Of a DNA stretch of 64,000 bases, positions 32,224 through 42,518 are shown piece after piece; the first letter of the stretch is position 1, and the number at the start of each line of letters is the position of its first letter. A program made the translations under genes and the position numbers. The stretch comes from Symbiodinium natans (Eukaryota > Sar > Dinophyceae > Suessiales > Symbiodiniaceae), in NCBI GenBank assembly GCA_905221605.1, contig CAJNDS010000003.1, positions 91,001 to 155,000 of the forward strand, in the 5' to 3' direction. The notes beneath the pieces are model-generated. The model was not told where the DNA came from. It did no database searches and was given only the letters and a program-made list of their open reading frames with translations.

Positions 32224-32317
32224 TTTGCCGGTGCGCTTTGTGTGGCTATGAGCTGGATAAGAAATGTGGTAAGACCCTTAATCTCACGTTAATTTCTTTC
32301 TTATCAAACTGATTGCC

Positions 32318-32455
32318 CGTACTTACAAACCAAATAGTACGTAATTGCACTTTTAACCCAATTTAACCAGATTAGAGTAATTAAGGGGCTTCTATGTGGG
32401 TTATAAATACAGTTTTACTTGGTTATGAAGTACCACGAACCTCTAAGTAGGGAGA
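32318..32455. mobile_element. Family H-like element
   Basis: Shares ACTTACAAACCAAATAG, GGGCTTCTATGTGGGTTATAAATAC and the end CGAACCTCTAAGTAG with family H. Termini are diverged. Confidence 0.5.
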
Positions 32456-32603
32456 AACCTCGCTCGACTGCTATTCGGGTTTCAGAGGTTCAGGGGTCGA
32501 TCGATAGGGGGCTTCTGCTAGAAGGGCCCCTGCTCTTAGGGTTTAGGGATACTACTTGAAGGGGCCCTTAGGGTTTAGGGTTTAGAGTTAGGGGTCTGTT
32601 CTG

Positions 32604-32705
32604 GTCATTCAAGGCGCCTGTGGCAAGAGGGCGCCTGGCTTGGTGGTCGGCATAACGCAAGAATTTGGAGGCCTTAAAGCTAGGCTTGCCTCTGAAGGCC
32701 ATCTC
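32604..32705 (-). CDS. Probable exon, possible start ATG
   Basis: Minus strand after GCTTAG, reads MAFRGKPSFKASKFLRYADH and continues QARRPLATGALND. Basic, codon-structured. The ATG could be a start codon or internal. Not recognised. Confidence 0.48.
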
Positions 32706-32865
32706 TAAGCAAGGGTCAAAACTGAATATGTTAAAAACCCAATTTAAAAGACTATAAACCCTAAACCCTAAACCCGAAACCCTAAACCCTAAACCCTAAG
32801 CCCTACCCTAAATCCCAAGGATCTCGCCAGAATCTCTAGAATCCTGTTGACAAACCCCCTGACCC

Positions 32866-32993
32866 CTACTGGGAGGTTCAGGGGTACTTATAACCCCAAA
32901 TTATAGCTGTACTTATAAGCCCCCTAAGTCCCATAGATAGGTTATAAGTACAGTTATCATTGGGGTTATAGGTACCATTGAACGTCCAAGTAG
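32866..32993. mobile_element. MITE family H copy (128 bp)
   Basis: Long imperfect terminal inverted repeats of about 32 bp, CTACTGGGAGGTTCAGGGG and its partner ending ACGTCCAAGTAG. Flanked by the 4-bp duplication ACCC at 32862-32865 and 32994-32997. Confidence 0.82.
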
Positions 32994-33279
32994 ACCCAAG
33001 CCTCGAAACACTAATGCACCTAAACCCCGAAAAAACAGGACGCCCCTAGAACCCCTGAACCCTCAACGCCCCCGACACCCTCAATACCCTATTCTCTGAA
33101 AACCCTAAACCCTACTAAACCCTAAACCCTAAATCCTGAACCCTAAACCCTACACCCTGCACCCTAAACCCTAAACCCTGAACCCTAAGCCCTAAGCCAT
33201 AAGCCCTAAACCCTAAACCCTAAACCTAAACCCTAAACCCTATACCCCAAACCCTAAACCCTAAACCCTAGCCGACTCT

Positions 33280-33351
33280 AGCCGGGCCACGGAGTGCCGT
33301 CTCGGCCTTTTTCACCCCGTCTTCAGCCTGGTCCTGGCAGGCAGGCACCAG
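33280..33351 (-). CDS. Exon, charged
   Basis: Minus strand after AAGCAAG, reads LVPACQDQAEDGVKKAETAL and then RGPA, with many G/C-ending codons and low G/C second positions. Not recognised. Confidence 0.52.
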
Positions 33352-33929
33352 CTTGCTTGAGGGTTTTTTGGGTTTAGGGTGTAGGGTTTAGGGTTTAGGC
33401 TTTAGGGTTTAGGGTTTCGGGTTTAGGGTTTAGGGTTTGGGGTTTATATAGGGTTTAGGATTTAGGGTTTAGGCTTGGGTTTAGGGTTTAGGGCTCAGTA
33501 GGGGATGAGGGCTGAAGGGGGGCTTAAGGGTTGATATCGGTTGACAGCAGCTCTCTACTTTTCAACCGCAGCTATATGGAGGGTTTACGGTGGTGGGAGG
33601 ACCTTATTGGAGTCCTTGTTGTAAGGGAATCCTACTATTTTTATGGGTTTCCCTACTACCCCCTCTATGCTACCCCCCCCCCGCTATTTGGCGATGATTA
33701 AGCCTACTTCAAGCTCGTTACGAATGGGAAATTAGAGGGGGGGGGGGGGGGGTAGTATAGAGCCGTAATAGGGAAACCCATGCTCTTTGGGGGGTGGGCG
33801 GGGGGGGGGGGGTGGGGGGGGGGGCATTATAAGGTTCCGGAATTTTGTAAACCCTAAACCCCATAGCTACTCCAAACCTCACACTGCGACCCGATCCACA
33901 GTGGCAGTGGGTCGGGGCCAGGAATCCAA

Positions 33930-34097
33930 GGGTAGTTGCATGGTCCCTTGGTATGGGCCCTTAGAAGAGCAACCCTTATATACCCCTAAACCCTAAACCC
34001 TAACCCTAAACCCTAAACCCATACAAATTAAGGGCCCATACATCAGAACCCCTTTAAAGAGGGCAAGGGACCAGATTCAGGGTTCATGAAATTACCC
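33930..34097. mobile_element. MITE family G copy with telomeric insert
   Basis: Ends GGGTAGTTGCATGGTCCC and CATGAAATTACCC. Compared with the copies at 43.1 and 13.5 kb, about 10 bp before the shared ATACAAATTAAG are replaced by about 35 bp of CCCTAAA repeats (33986-34020). Confidence 0.75.
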
Positions 34098-34351
34098 TCA
34101 GACGGAAAGAACACCGACATCCTAAGATCCCCCCAAGCATCCCCCAAAATGTAGCACCCGGACATCTAGGACCTGCAGCAGAAGCACGTGGGGCTTCGGG
34201 TTGTGGGTCTCGGGGTTTAGGGTGTTTCGGGCCGAGCCGCAAAACCCTAAAGTAAACCCTGAACCCTGAACCCTAAACCCCACACCCGAACCCTAAACCC
34301 TGGGACCCTGAACCCTAAACCCATAACCCCACCTACGAGAATCCCCTAAAC

Positions 34352-34392
34352 ATGCCGGCAGTGACCCAGAGCGCTGCCTCCAGCAGGCTCAC
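34352..34392 (-). CDS. Small exon ending at a telomere-like donor
   Basis: Minus strand, 41 nt after GCTCAG, reads VSLLEAALWVTAG and ends AT before GTTTAGGGG. Hydrophobic helix. Not recognised. Confidence 0.45.
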
Positions 34393-34699
34393 CTGAGCTC
34401 ACCAGCGTTGAGGGTTCAGGGTTCAGGGTTTAAGAGCTTAATGGGTTAGGGTTCTGGGTTTAAGCGTTTAGGGTTTACGGTTTAAGGGTTCAGGGTTTAA
34501 GGGTTAAGGGTTTAGGGTTCAAGGTTTGGGGGATCAGGGTTCAAGGGTTTAGGGTTTAAGGGTTTAAGGGTTTAGGGTTTAAGAGTTTAAGGGTTTAGGA
34601 CTTAAGGGTTTAGCTGTTAGGGTTCAGGGCTTCGTTTTAGGGGCTTATGGGGATTCGCGTGTTATATATATATATACATACATATATATATATATACAT

Positions 34700-34986
34700 G
34701 GGGGGTCGGGGGTCAGGGGTTTAGGGCGGGCTTGGGGTTTAGCAGCCTGCAAAACCGAAGTCCTGAAAATTGAAGTCCGCCCCAAAGCGTGAGATGTCAC
34801 GACTTGCTCCCAGAAGCGTAAACTCGAATTCATGAAGTGCTCGGTAGGGGTATAGATGGGTTTAGGCTTTAGGGTGTCTTGTTCCCGGAAGCCTCGGCCG
34901 CATATAAACCCTATCTTGGCTGCACTTAGGAGGGTAGTTATAAGCTCAACTTTTAGCTGCCTTATGAAGAAGCCCAACAAACCCAC
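34700..34986 (-). CDS. Probable exon(s), about 90 codons
   Basis: Minus strand open through GLLGFFIRQLKVELITTLLS, AAKIGFICGRGFREQD and MNSSLRFWEQVVTSHALG. One segment (TLKPKPIYTP) looks like translated heptamer, so a short telomere-like intron may sit in the middle. The 3' end runs into a TA microsatellite. Not recognised. Confidence 0.48.
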
Positions 34987-35330
34987 AACAAGGCCAAGGA
35001 TCTAAAGTTACAGTCAAGCACCGCAAAGCTAAACTCTCCGTCTGAGGTGCCCAGTAGTCGATATACTTCGCCCGACGCTTTCGAAGCACATTGTGCGACC
35101 TCCGGCCAGGGGGAGGGGTTTAGGGTGTAGGGTGTAGGGTTTAGGGTTTAGGGTGTAGGGTTTAGGGTTTAGGGTTTAGGGTTTAGGGTACACCCAGAAA
35201 TAATAAACTCTTGAACCAAGCTACTAATACCTCTGGCCCTAAACCCTGAACCCCGAAACGCCCGAAACACCCTAAACCCCAAAAGCCCAAGCTGGGTTAG
35301 GCTTTAAACCCTCTTTTAAAAAATATGTAC

Positions 35331-35425
35331 ATATATATATATATATTTTTTTTTTATTTATCTATATTTTTGTATTTATTCATTTATTTAAATAAATAAA
35401 TGAATAACATATATATATATATAGA
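35331..35425. repeat. AT-rich palindrome within TA microsatellites
   Basis: A 13-bp stem TATTCATTTATTT with a 4-nt loop is flanked by (TA)n on both sides, making a near-symmetric cruciform candidate. Confidence 0.85.
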
Positions 35426-35481
35426 TAGGGCCCCTTATAAACCCAAATAGGGACAATACAAATCGTCCCAAAAAGAACAAC

Positions 35482-35595
35482 CTAGCAAGCCACCGAGCCG
35501 AGCCGCACTCGCCCAACGTACAGGCACACCACCGCGAGGATGGGTACGGCTGTGCAGATGATGATCACGAAGTAGACCGTGAGGTCGTCAGGAAT
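35482..35595 (-). CDS. C-terminal exon with one membrane segment
   Basis: Minus strand, 38 codons including TAG, after an AAAGCCAG acceptor. A polar start (IPDDL) is followed by about 22 hydrophobic residues (VYFVIIICTAVPILAVVCLY) and a short basic tail. Third positions are about 84% G or C. Best read as the end of a single-pass membrane protein. The upstream intron contains telomere-type repeats. Family unknown. Confidence 0.68.
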   Translation of the reverse strand: MPDDLTVYFVIIICTAVPILAVVCLYVGRVRLGSVAC

Positions 35596-35775
35596 CTGGC
35601 TTTAGGTTTGAGGGTTTAGGGTTAGGGTTTAGGGTTTGGGGGTTGACCCTCAACTTCCTAAACCTTATAAGATGCAAGGGGCCTTGCGGGTTAGGGTTCG
35701 GGGAATGGGGTTTTGGGTTTAGGGCTTAGTGCTTAGGGCTTCGGAAGAGAAAGGCGCAGTGAGATTCTTAGAGCC

Positions 35776-35846
35776 ACGGTTTAGGGTTTAGGGTTTAGGG
35801 TTTAGGGTTTAGGGTTTAGGGTTTAGGGTTTAGGGTTTAGGGTTTA
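35776..35846 (+). repeat. TTTAGGG array
   Basis: About ten copies, directly followed by an inverted short CCCTAAA block. Confidence 0.95.
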
Positions 35847-36332
35847 GGGAACCTAAACCCCTAAACCCTAAACCCTGAGCCCTCTTGCGGGTGGTAGGTG
35901 AGACTCTTTGGCTCGCACCTAGACAAACTTTGTATCTTCAACTTTTTTTTGTTTGGGGCGGGGGGGGGGGGGGGGGGGGGGGAAGTCGGGCTTCAGGTTT
36001 GGGTGGGGTTTTCTGACTCAGATAAACTTCCCCTAAACCCTAAACCCTAAACCCTAAACCCTAAAATGTTAAACTTCAGGGGCTTGCAACCTACTTTATG
36101 GGATGGTTTGGGAGTCACAAGCGGGGCAAGCAGCACAGTTGCGTTGCATGCCGAAGCGCTCACCCCCTAAACCCCAAACCTGGAAACCCTAAAGCCCTGA
36201 AACCCTAAAGCCATGAAACCCTAAAGCCCTAAACCCTAAACCCTACACCCTAAACCCCAAACTCTGAAACCCTAAACCCCAAACCCTGAAACCCTGAAGC
36301 CCTAAACCCCGAATTCCCTGAAACCCTGCAAC

Positions 36333-36445
36333 TTGGGATGTTCCCCCTGTCCTAGCAATCCTCAAAAAGGGATTATCATACGGAGCGCTAGTATCCCTAT
36401 TATCCCCCTATTAAGGACTGTCGGTACCAGGGGGGAACATCCCAA
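36333..36445. mobile_element. MITE family D, reference copy (113 bp)
   Basis: Perfect 15-bp terminal inverted repeats TTGGGATGTTCCCCC and GGGGGAACATCCCAA. The interior is non-coding with GGGATTATCAT and TAAGGACTGTCGG. Embedded in telomere-like sequence. Confidence 0.85.
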
Positions 36446-36483
36446 CCTAAACCCGAAACCCCAAACCCCAAACCCCAAACGCT

Positions 36484-36615
36484 AAATCCTAAACCCTAAA
36501 CCCTAAACCCTAAACCCTAAACCCTAAACCCTAAGCCCTAAACCCTACACCCTAAACCCTAAACCCTAAACCCTAAACCCTGAACCCTAAACCCTAAACC
36601 CTAAACCCTAAACCC
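36484..36615 (-). repeat. CCCTAAA array
   Basis: About 18 copies with a few variants, ending in a C-run. Confidence 0.95.
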
Positions 36616-38639
36616 CAACCCCCCCCCCCCCCACCCCACTCGCTCCCCTCCTCGGCTTGGCAGTCGAACCCATTGGTTCGGTCCGGGCGGTCGCTTGGGC
36701 AACCGCGCCTACGGAGGTTGGCTAGTGGTTTTCAGGGCGTGAGGTTGTACTTAGGGTTTAGGGTTTAGGGCTTAGGGCTTAGGGCTTAGGGTTTAGGATT
36801 TCGGGCTTAGAGTTTCGGGTGTAGGGGTTATACGGCTTCGGGTTTTAGGGCTTTAGGTTTTTCAGGGGCTTTTGGGTCTTACGGTTTGGGGCTTGAGGGC
36901 TCTTTTGGGGTTTAGGGTTGAGGGTAGTTCACCCCTAATCCCTCCCCCCTTCTCAAAACCCAAACCGCAAACCCCTAACCCCAAACCCTAAACCCTAAAC
37001 CCGCCCCAGGGCCCCATCCCATGGCGAAGGGACCAGACTGGTCCAACCCTTGCTCCCTTCCCGCTTCCCGTTTAGGGTTTAGGGTTTAGGGTTTGGGGTT
37101 TAGGGTTTAAGGTTTAGGGTTTAGGGTTTGTGGGTGTATTTGAGAGATTGAGTATTCAGGGGTGTGGGGTGGGAGGTTTACAAGGAGGGGCCCCCTAGAT
37201 ATCAGTAGAGTTGTAAGGATCCTAAATTGGGTTATAAGGATGCTAACTTAGGTTATAAGTCCCTGAACTATAGGGTTTAGGGTTTTGGGTTTAGGGTTTA
37301 GGGTTTAGGGTTTAGGTAGTAAGGGGGCCCCTCCCTGCAGTACTGTAGGGAAACGTGCTGAAATCAGAAACCCCTCCTAAAAGTCTTACTTGTAGGCTCC
37401 TACGAAAACCGAAAAGATTAACGTCCTAAGAGCGAGCCAGAAGAAAGCAACCCTAAACCCTAAACTACACCCTAAACCCGAAACCCTTAGGGAAAATGCA
37501 CAATCCTACTCCATGCCAAGTGGGGTCGAGAGCGCACAACTGCGACCTGGGCACGGAAAGGATGGAAGGAGCTGCTGAGGATATGATGAGGGTTCAGGGC
37601 CTATAACCCTAAACCCTATACCCTAAACCCTAAACCCCAAGCCCTAAGCCCTAAACCCTAAATTGTAAACCCTAAACCCTTGTTTCTCCTTCCCTGCCTC
37701 CACTCCCAAGTGGGTGCGGGGAAGATGATGTTCCGAGCCGAGTTCGTCTCGGGAAGAACCTGGATAACAGCTTACGTACATCGGTTTAGGGTTCAAAGGA
37801 AACCCTAACCCCAAACCCCAAACCCCAAACCCCAAACCCCAAACCCCAAACCCCAAACCCTAAACCCTAAACCCTACACCCTAAACCCTCAACCAAAGCA
37901 AGCATTCTTATGGTGCGTGTAGGGTTGGAGAGCTCGGGGTTTGGGTGCCGGGGCTTCATAGGGCCGCCTGGTCCGGGGTTGAAGGGTTTGGTTGCCTTTT
38001 AGGGCCTACAAGGTTGAGGGCTTTGAAGTCTCGTTTAGGGTTTAGGGTTTAGGGTTTAGGGTTTAGGGTTTAGGGCTTAGGGTTTAGGGCTTAGGGTTTA
38101 GAGTTTAGGGTTTAGGGTTTGGGGTTTAGGGCTTAGGGTTTAGGGTTTAGGGCTTAAGAAGTTGTTGTGGGCTTAGGGCTTTGGCGAAATTGAGGGAGCC
38201 CAACTTTAAGGCTTGGGAGCCCCGCGGAGGGTTTAGGGTTTAGGGTTTAGGGTTTAGGGTTTAGGGTTTGGGGTTTGGGGTTTTGGTTTCAGAGGCGGCA
38301 TCTTCTACGTGTGAGCTTGGTAGGTGCCTATTGAGGGTTTTGGGTTTGGGGTTCAGGGGTTGAGGTTGTGAGGGTTAAGGTTCGGGGTTTCAGGTTTAGG
38401 GTTAGGGTTCAAGGTTTACGTGTTTAGGTTGTGATGGTTTTCAAGAAGATCTCTCAGCAAGTGGGAAGACTGCTCTATAGAAGATCGCTGACTACATGCT
38501 CGAAAAGTCATGGGGCCGACAAACTACTTGTGATTCGGGGCCGTGCTCCAACTGGGCTAGCAAAAAAACCGTCATAAACGCAAATAACCGAGCACAAACT
38601 TCATCGTTAAACTCTATTCCTTATCGTTTTACAAGGTAA

Positions 38640-38992
38640 ACGACGCATCCAGGATAGCAAAGCTATGATACCACAGTAGTACATCTTTAGTAATGGCCAT
38701 GTCTCCGCAGTACTGGACTCGGCCGGCTGGTCTTTCAATGTTCTGCAGTACAAGCTTCGTACTGGAATCGATGCTTCCGTGAGCCGGCTGGTTCTCATTG
38801 CCGTGTAGCACAAGCCGGGTTTTCATTGCTCGGAAGTAACAGTGTTGTACTAAGCATTGGAACCGGTGTTTCTGTGAGCCGGCTGGCTTTTCATTGCTCC
38901 GTAGTAGAAGCTTGCTGCCGTTTTCCGCGAGCTGGCCGGTTTTTCATTGCTCTGTAGTACAATCTTCGTACTGGAATCGATGCTCACGGGCT
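38640..38992. repeat. Tandem repeat field, unit about 70-80 bp
   Basis: Four to five diverged units share GAGCCGGCTGG, TTTTCATTGCTC(C/T)GTAGTA and CTTCGTACTGGAATCGATGC. The last unit is cut off by a telomere array at 38996. No consistent coding frame. Confidence 0.85.
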
Positions 38993-38994
38993 GG

Positions 38995-39272
38995 GTTTAG
39001 GGTTTAGGGTTTAGGGTTTAGGGTTTAGGGTTTAGGGTTCAGGGTTTAGGGTTTAGGGTTTAGGGTTTAGGGTTTAGGGTTCAGGGTTCAGGGTTTAGGG
39101 TTTAGGGTTTAGGGTTTAGGGTTTAGGGTTTAGGGTTTAGGGTTTAGGGTTGAGGGTTGAGGGTTTAAGGTTTAGGGTTTAGGGTTGAGGGTTGAGGGTT
39201 TAGGGTTTAGGGTTTAGGGTTTAGGGTCTAGAGTTTAGGGTTTAGGCTTTAGGGTTTAGGGTTTAGGGTCTC
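38995..39272 (+). repeat. Long TTTAGGG array with variants
   Basis: About 38 heptamers including TTCAGGG, TTGAGGG and TCTAGGG interspersed. It truncates the tandem repeat field to its left. Confidence 0.96.
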
Positions 39273-39384
39273 ACGAGCATTCCGTGGTCGAAATCATACC
39301 CTCGGCTCCTAAGCCCCGTGCACTTTTTCAAGTTCCAGTTGCTTTTTGTTGTGAGCTTTACCGCCCCTAGAGCAGGGGTATTGA

Positions 39385-39779
39385 TCATAGCCGCACTATG
39401 GAACTATCACTCTCAGGGAGCAGAGCTTCGGGGCCTAAGGCTTCTTGAGTGCTGAAAGAGTGTCCCTGTTGCTGCCGGATGTGCTTTACAAGGAAGGGTT
39501 TCGAACTTAGTGTGGTGACATACACCTGTGCAAGCTCGACGACTCTACGCGACCTGATCTGCATTTGTGTCTTCACGCACCAGCTGGCCCCTCTGAGTCT
39601 GAACTCGAAGAAGACGAACTGGAAGACGAACTAGAAGATGAGCTGTAGGAGGCATCAGCAGAACCCGTGGCTTCGCCATCTTCTGCCGCCCGTCGCCCGT
39701 CGCAAGAGCCGCAGCTTGCTTCGCAGCCTACGTGCATTGCGTGCGTGCACTCGCTCCGCACGCGCCACCTTATCAGCAA
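39385..39779 (-). CDS. Two exons joined across a 20-nt GC-AG intron; serine-rich
   Basis: Minus strand. The upstream exon (39579 to about 39773, after CTGATAAG) contains a run of about 15 serines followed by DSEGPAG. The intron 39559-39578 starts GC and ends CAG. The downstream exon (39385-39558) reads IRSRRVVELAQVYVTTLSSK and PFLVKHIRQQQGHSFSTQEA, then ALLPESDSS. The join is phase 0 and restores a frame otherwise broken. The Ser/Asp/Glu tract suggests a phosphorylated linker. Product unknown. Confidence 0.55.
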
Positions 39780-40621
39780 GAGTTCGATTGTAGAAAGTTA
39801 CTGAATAGGGGCTTCTTTTTTTTTTGGGGGGGGTTATTGTAGTATAAATATAACGGGGCTATTAGAAGGGAATAGCATTAGCATGACCGACACCTGCATA
39901 TTGTACACCGCCAAGTTGGCCTACGCCCGGCTACAACTCAAAACCCCAAAGGTTCATGTAAGCCCGGTGGAAACTTATTCCAGTTTAGGGTTTAGGGTTT
40001 AGGGTTTCGGGTTTAGGGTTTAGGGAGCTTATCATCCATCCATCAACTCTGCATCAAAGGTTCGTGCGTCGTTACAGGTGTAGCTACAGAAACTTGCGCC
40101 TAAACCCTAAACGCCACCCGTTGGGCTCTAACTCACAACGCGTGAACTAAACCCTAAACCCCAAACCCTAAACCCTAAAGCCCTCTGAATACCCGAAGAT
40201 CGCACATTCTGAGCTTGCATGAATGAGGACGAAGCATTCGACTGGGTTTGAGGTCAGTGCGCTTAGGGTTTTATTGTAGGGCTGAAGGTCACGCGTGAGG
40301 TTCGGGGGGAAGGGGTTTAGGGTTTAGGGTTTAGGGCTTCGGCATTAAGGGTTCAGGAGTTGGGTTTACTTGCAGGTTCCCGGGTAGGTTATAAGCAAGG
40401 CAACTAGAGTTACAATCGTTTATAAGCCCTTGTAACACTACTGACAACTGCCCATGAACGTCCAAGCAGGGTATAGAAATTGCAAGATCCTGTGAAAACC
40501 CTAAGCCCGAAACACTAAGGCTTCTGGAGGGTTTGACATCTCTTGCTTGTCAAGGCACACACGCAACTGCAAACCCTAAAACCCAAGCCCAATCAGCAAG
40601 GGCCCCCGGCAGAGGTCAGAC

Positions 40622-40671
40622 GGTGCGACGGCTGAAATTGGACGACCTCAGCAGATCTTGAAGATCTGAGG
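40622..40671 (-). CDS. Probable small exon
   Basis: Minus strand after GTGAAG, reads SDLQDLLRSSNFSRRT and ends before GTCTGA. Not recognised. Confidence 0.42.
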
Positions 40672-40821
40672 CTTCACAGGGGCTTATAGGGTTTAGGGTT
40701 TAGGGTTTAGGGTTCAGGGTTTAGGGCTTAGAGCTTAGGGCTTAGGCTTTGGGGTTGGAGGTGCCACAGTCAACCCTAAAATCCCGAACCCACCGCCCGG
40801 ACTCGCACCTCCCGAGTGGCG

Positions 40822-40925
40822 TAGCTTGGGTTTAGGGTTTAGGGTTTAGGGTTTAGGGTTTAGGGTTTAGGGTTTAGGGTTAGGGTTTAGGGCTTAGGGC
40901 TTAGGGTTTAGGGTTTAGGGTTTAC
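40822..40925 (+). repeat. TTTAGGG array
   Basis: About 14 copies with two CTTAGGG. Confidence 0.95.
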
Positions 40926-41124
40926 GGTCTTCAAGGATTTAAGATTCGTACCCTGAATGTCGTACCCCTTTGAAGGTTCCCTGTAAGTGTGCTCCTTGTC
41001 CTAGCATGGGCCTTCTGCTGCCCTGAGGATCTTTCAAAAGGTTCCCAAAACCCAAGGGTACGACCTTGAAGGTCCCAAGGTACAGAACGTGGGGAAGTGG
41101 GAGCCCTCAACCCGAACGCTACTA

Positions 41125-41176
41125 TCTGCTTAAGAACACCAAAAGAATCAACGATAACAATCCCCATATTGCCCTT
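41125..41176. mobile_element. MITE family E, 5' half only
   Basis: The terminal repeat TCTGCTTAAGAAC and the following AAGAATCAACGATAACAATCC match the 48.3 kb element. At about 41177 a CCCTAAA block takes over, so the 3' half is missing. Confidence 0.55.
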
Positions 41177-41519
41177 CACCCTAAACACTAAACCCTAAAC
41201 CCTAAACCCTTATCCGGAAGAATCTTGTGTTGTTTTTTGGGGGCTCAGCTAAGCAAGTCGTAGAAGGGCCAGCAGGACTGAGGCTTCAGGAAGTTTGTGG
41301 GCTTCCGACTTTCGGGAGGCGCGCGGAAGGCTACCCTAAACCCTAAACCCTAAACCCTAATCCCTAAACCCTAAACCCTAAACCCTAAACCTTTTGCAGC
41401 GTAAAGAAACCTTGTTAAGGTTCAGGGCTCCTAGGGTTGAGGCGAGGCGGGTTTCAGGTTCAGAGTTTCGGTTGTAAACCCTAATTAAACCCTAAACCCT
41501 AAACCCTAAACCCTATATA

Positions 41520-41709
41520 AACCACCCCACCAACTCCCAAGCCGCCAAGTTGCAGCAGCGTCGTGGCCAACATTCTGATTGACGTTGTCGAAACGCACGC
41601 CGCCGTACATGGTATTCGCGCGCAGATCCCTGGACCACATCCGGATGGGTTTGGGGTTGAAAATACTAACCAGAACAATTATAAAAAAACAAAATAATAT
41701 AAATTGCAA
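41520..41709 (-). CDS. Probable exon, possible hydrophobic leader
   Basis: Minus strand open for 60 codons. The part 41526-41644 (RMWSRDLRANTMYGGVRFDN, then VNQNVGHDAAATWRLG) has about 70% G or C third positions. The T-rich stretch upstream could encode a hydrophobic leader (FILFCFFIIVLVSIF) in the same frame, or could be the pyrimidine tract of an intron. Not recognised. Confidence 0.5.
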
Positions 41710-41929
41710 AAATAACTAGAATTAAATAATACAAACGCTAATAATAGTAATGATAGTCATAGTAATCATTGTACGTTGAGGGTCTTGAGAGACAAGGGGT
41801 CCCTCTTGATGATCCTCCATATGTAGGAGACCGGGATTTAGCGTTGAGGGTTTTGGAGGGTTTAGGGATGCAATGACGCTGCTTTTGGAAATTTAGGGTT
41901 TTAGGGTTTAGGGTTTAGGGTTTAGGGAT

Positions 41930-42000
41930 TCCATGTTTCCGTGCGCTTGTGCAGCTTGGGCTGTTCGGGTCGTTGGCCCGTTCTTCAATACTTTGGGCTC
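41930..42000 (-). CDS. Probable exon
   Basis: Minus strand, reads AQSIEERANDPNSPSCTSAR and then KHGIP. Polar, charged. Not recognised. Confidence 0.42.
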
Positions 42001-42141
42001 AGGGCTCCCTAAACGCTAAACCCTAAACCCTAAACCCTAACCCCCTAAACCCTAAACCCTAAACCTTAAACCCTAAACCCTAAACCCTAAACCCTAAACC
42101 CTAAACCCCTAAACCCTAAACCCTCATTGCAGCGATGTCAC

Positions 42142-42231
42142 CGCACGGCGATGCGGAAGCTGTTGTCATCGAACCTTAGCGTTCAGGGATTCGCGGGCAG
42201 CAGGCGTACCAGCACATCTGCTAGGTTTGCC
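42142..42231 (-). CDS. Two exons across an 18-nt intron
   Basis: Minus strand. 42193-42231 reads ANLADVLVRLLP. 42142-42174 reads FDDNSFRIAV and ends before GTGACA. The 18 nt between them (42175-42192) start GA and end AG. Splicing them out keeps frame (GC plus G gives one Ala codon). Not recognised. Confidence 0.42.
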
Positions 42232-42294
42232 CTTAGAACCCTCTGACACTGATAAATTTAACATAAGGTACTTACTCTCCAACCCTAAACAGTA

Positions 42295-42427
42295 AACCCT
42301 AAACCCTAAACCCTAAACCCTAAACCCTAAACCCTAAACCCTAAACCCTAAACCCTAAACCCACAACCCTAAACCCTAAACCCTAAACCCTAAACCCTAA
42401 ACCCTAAACCCTAAACCCTAAACCCTA
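42295..42427 (-). repeat. CCCTAAA array
   Basis: About 18 copies with one CCCACAA. Confidence 0.95.
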
Positions 42428-42449
42428 ACATAACTTCCGCGTGTCCTAC

Positions 42450-42518
42450 CTGGTTTAAGGCTTCTTGGACTGGTGTCACACTTGTCGAACTGTGTGTTGT
42501 GCAAGCCGCCCTCGGCTG
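42450..42518 (-). CDS. Exon with consensus CAG/GTAGG donor
   Basis: Minus strand after GGAGTAG, reads AEGGLHNTQFDKCDTSPRSL and ends CCAG before GTAGGA. Not recognised. Confidence 0.5.
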
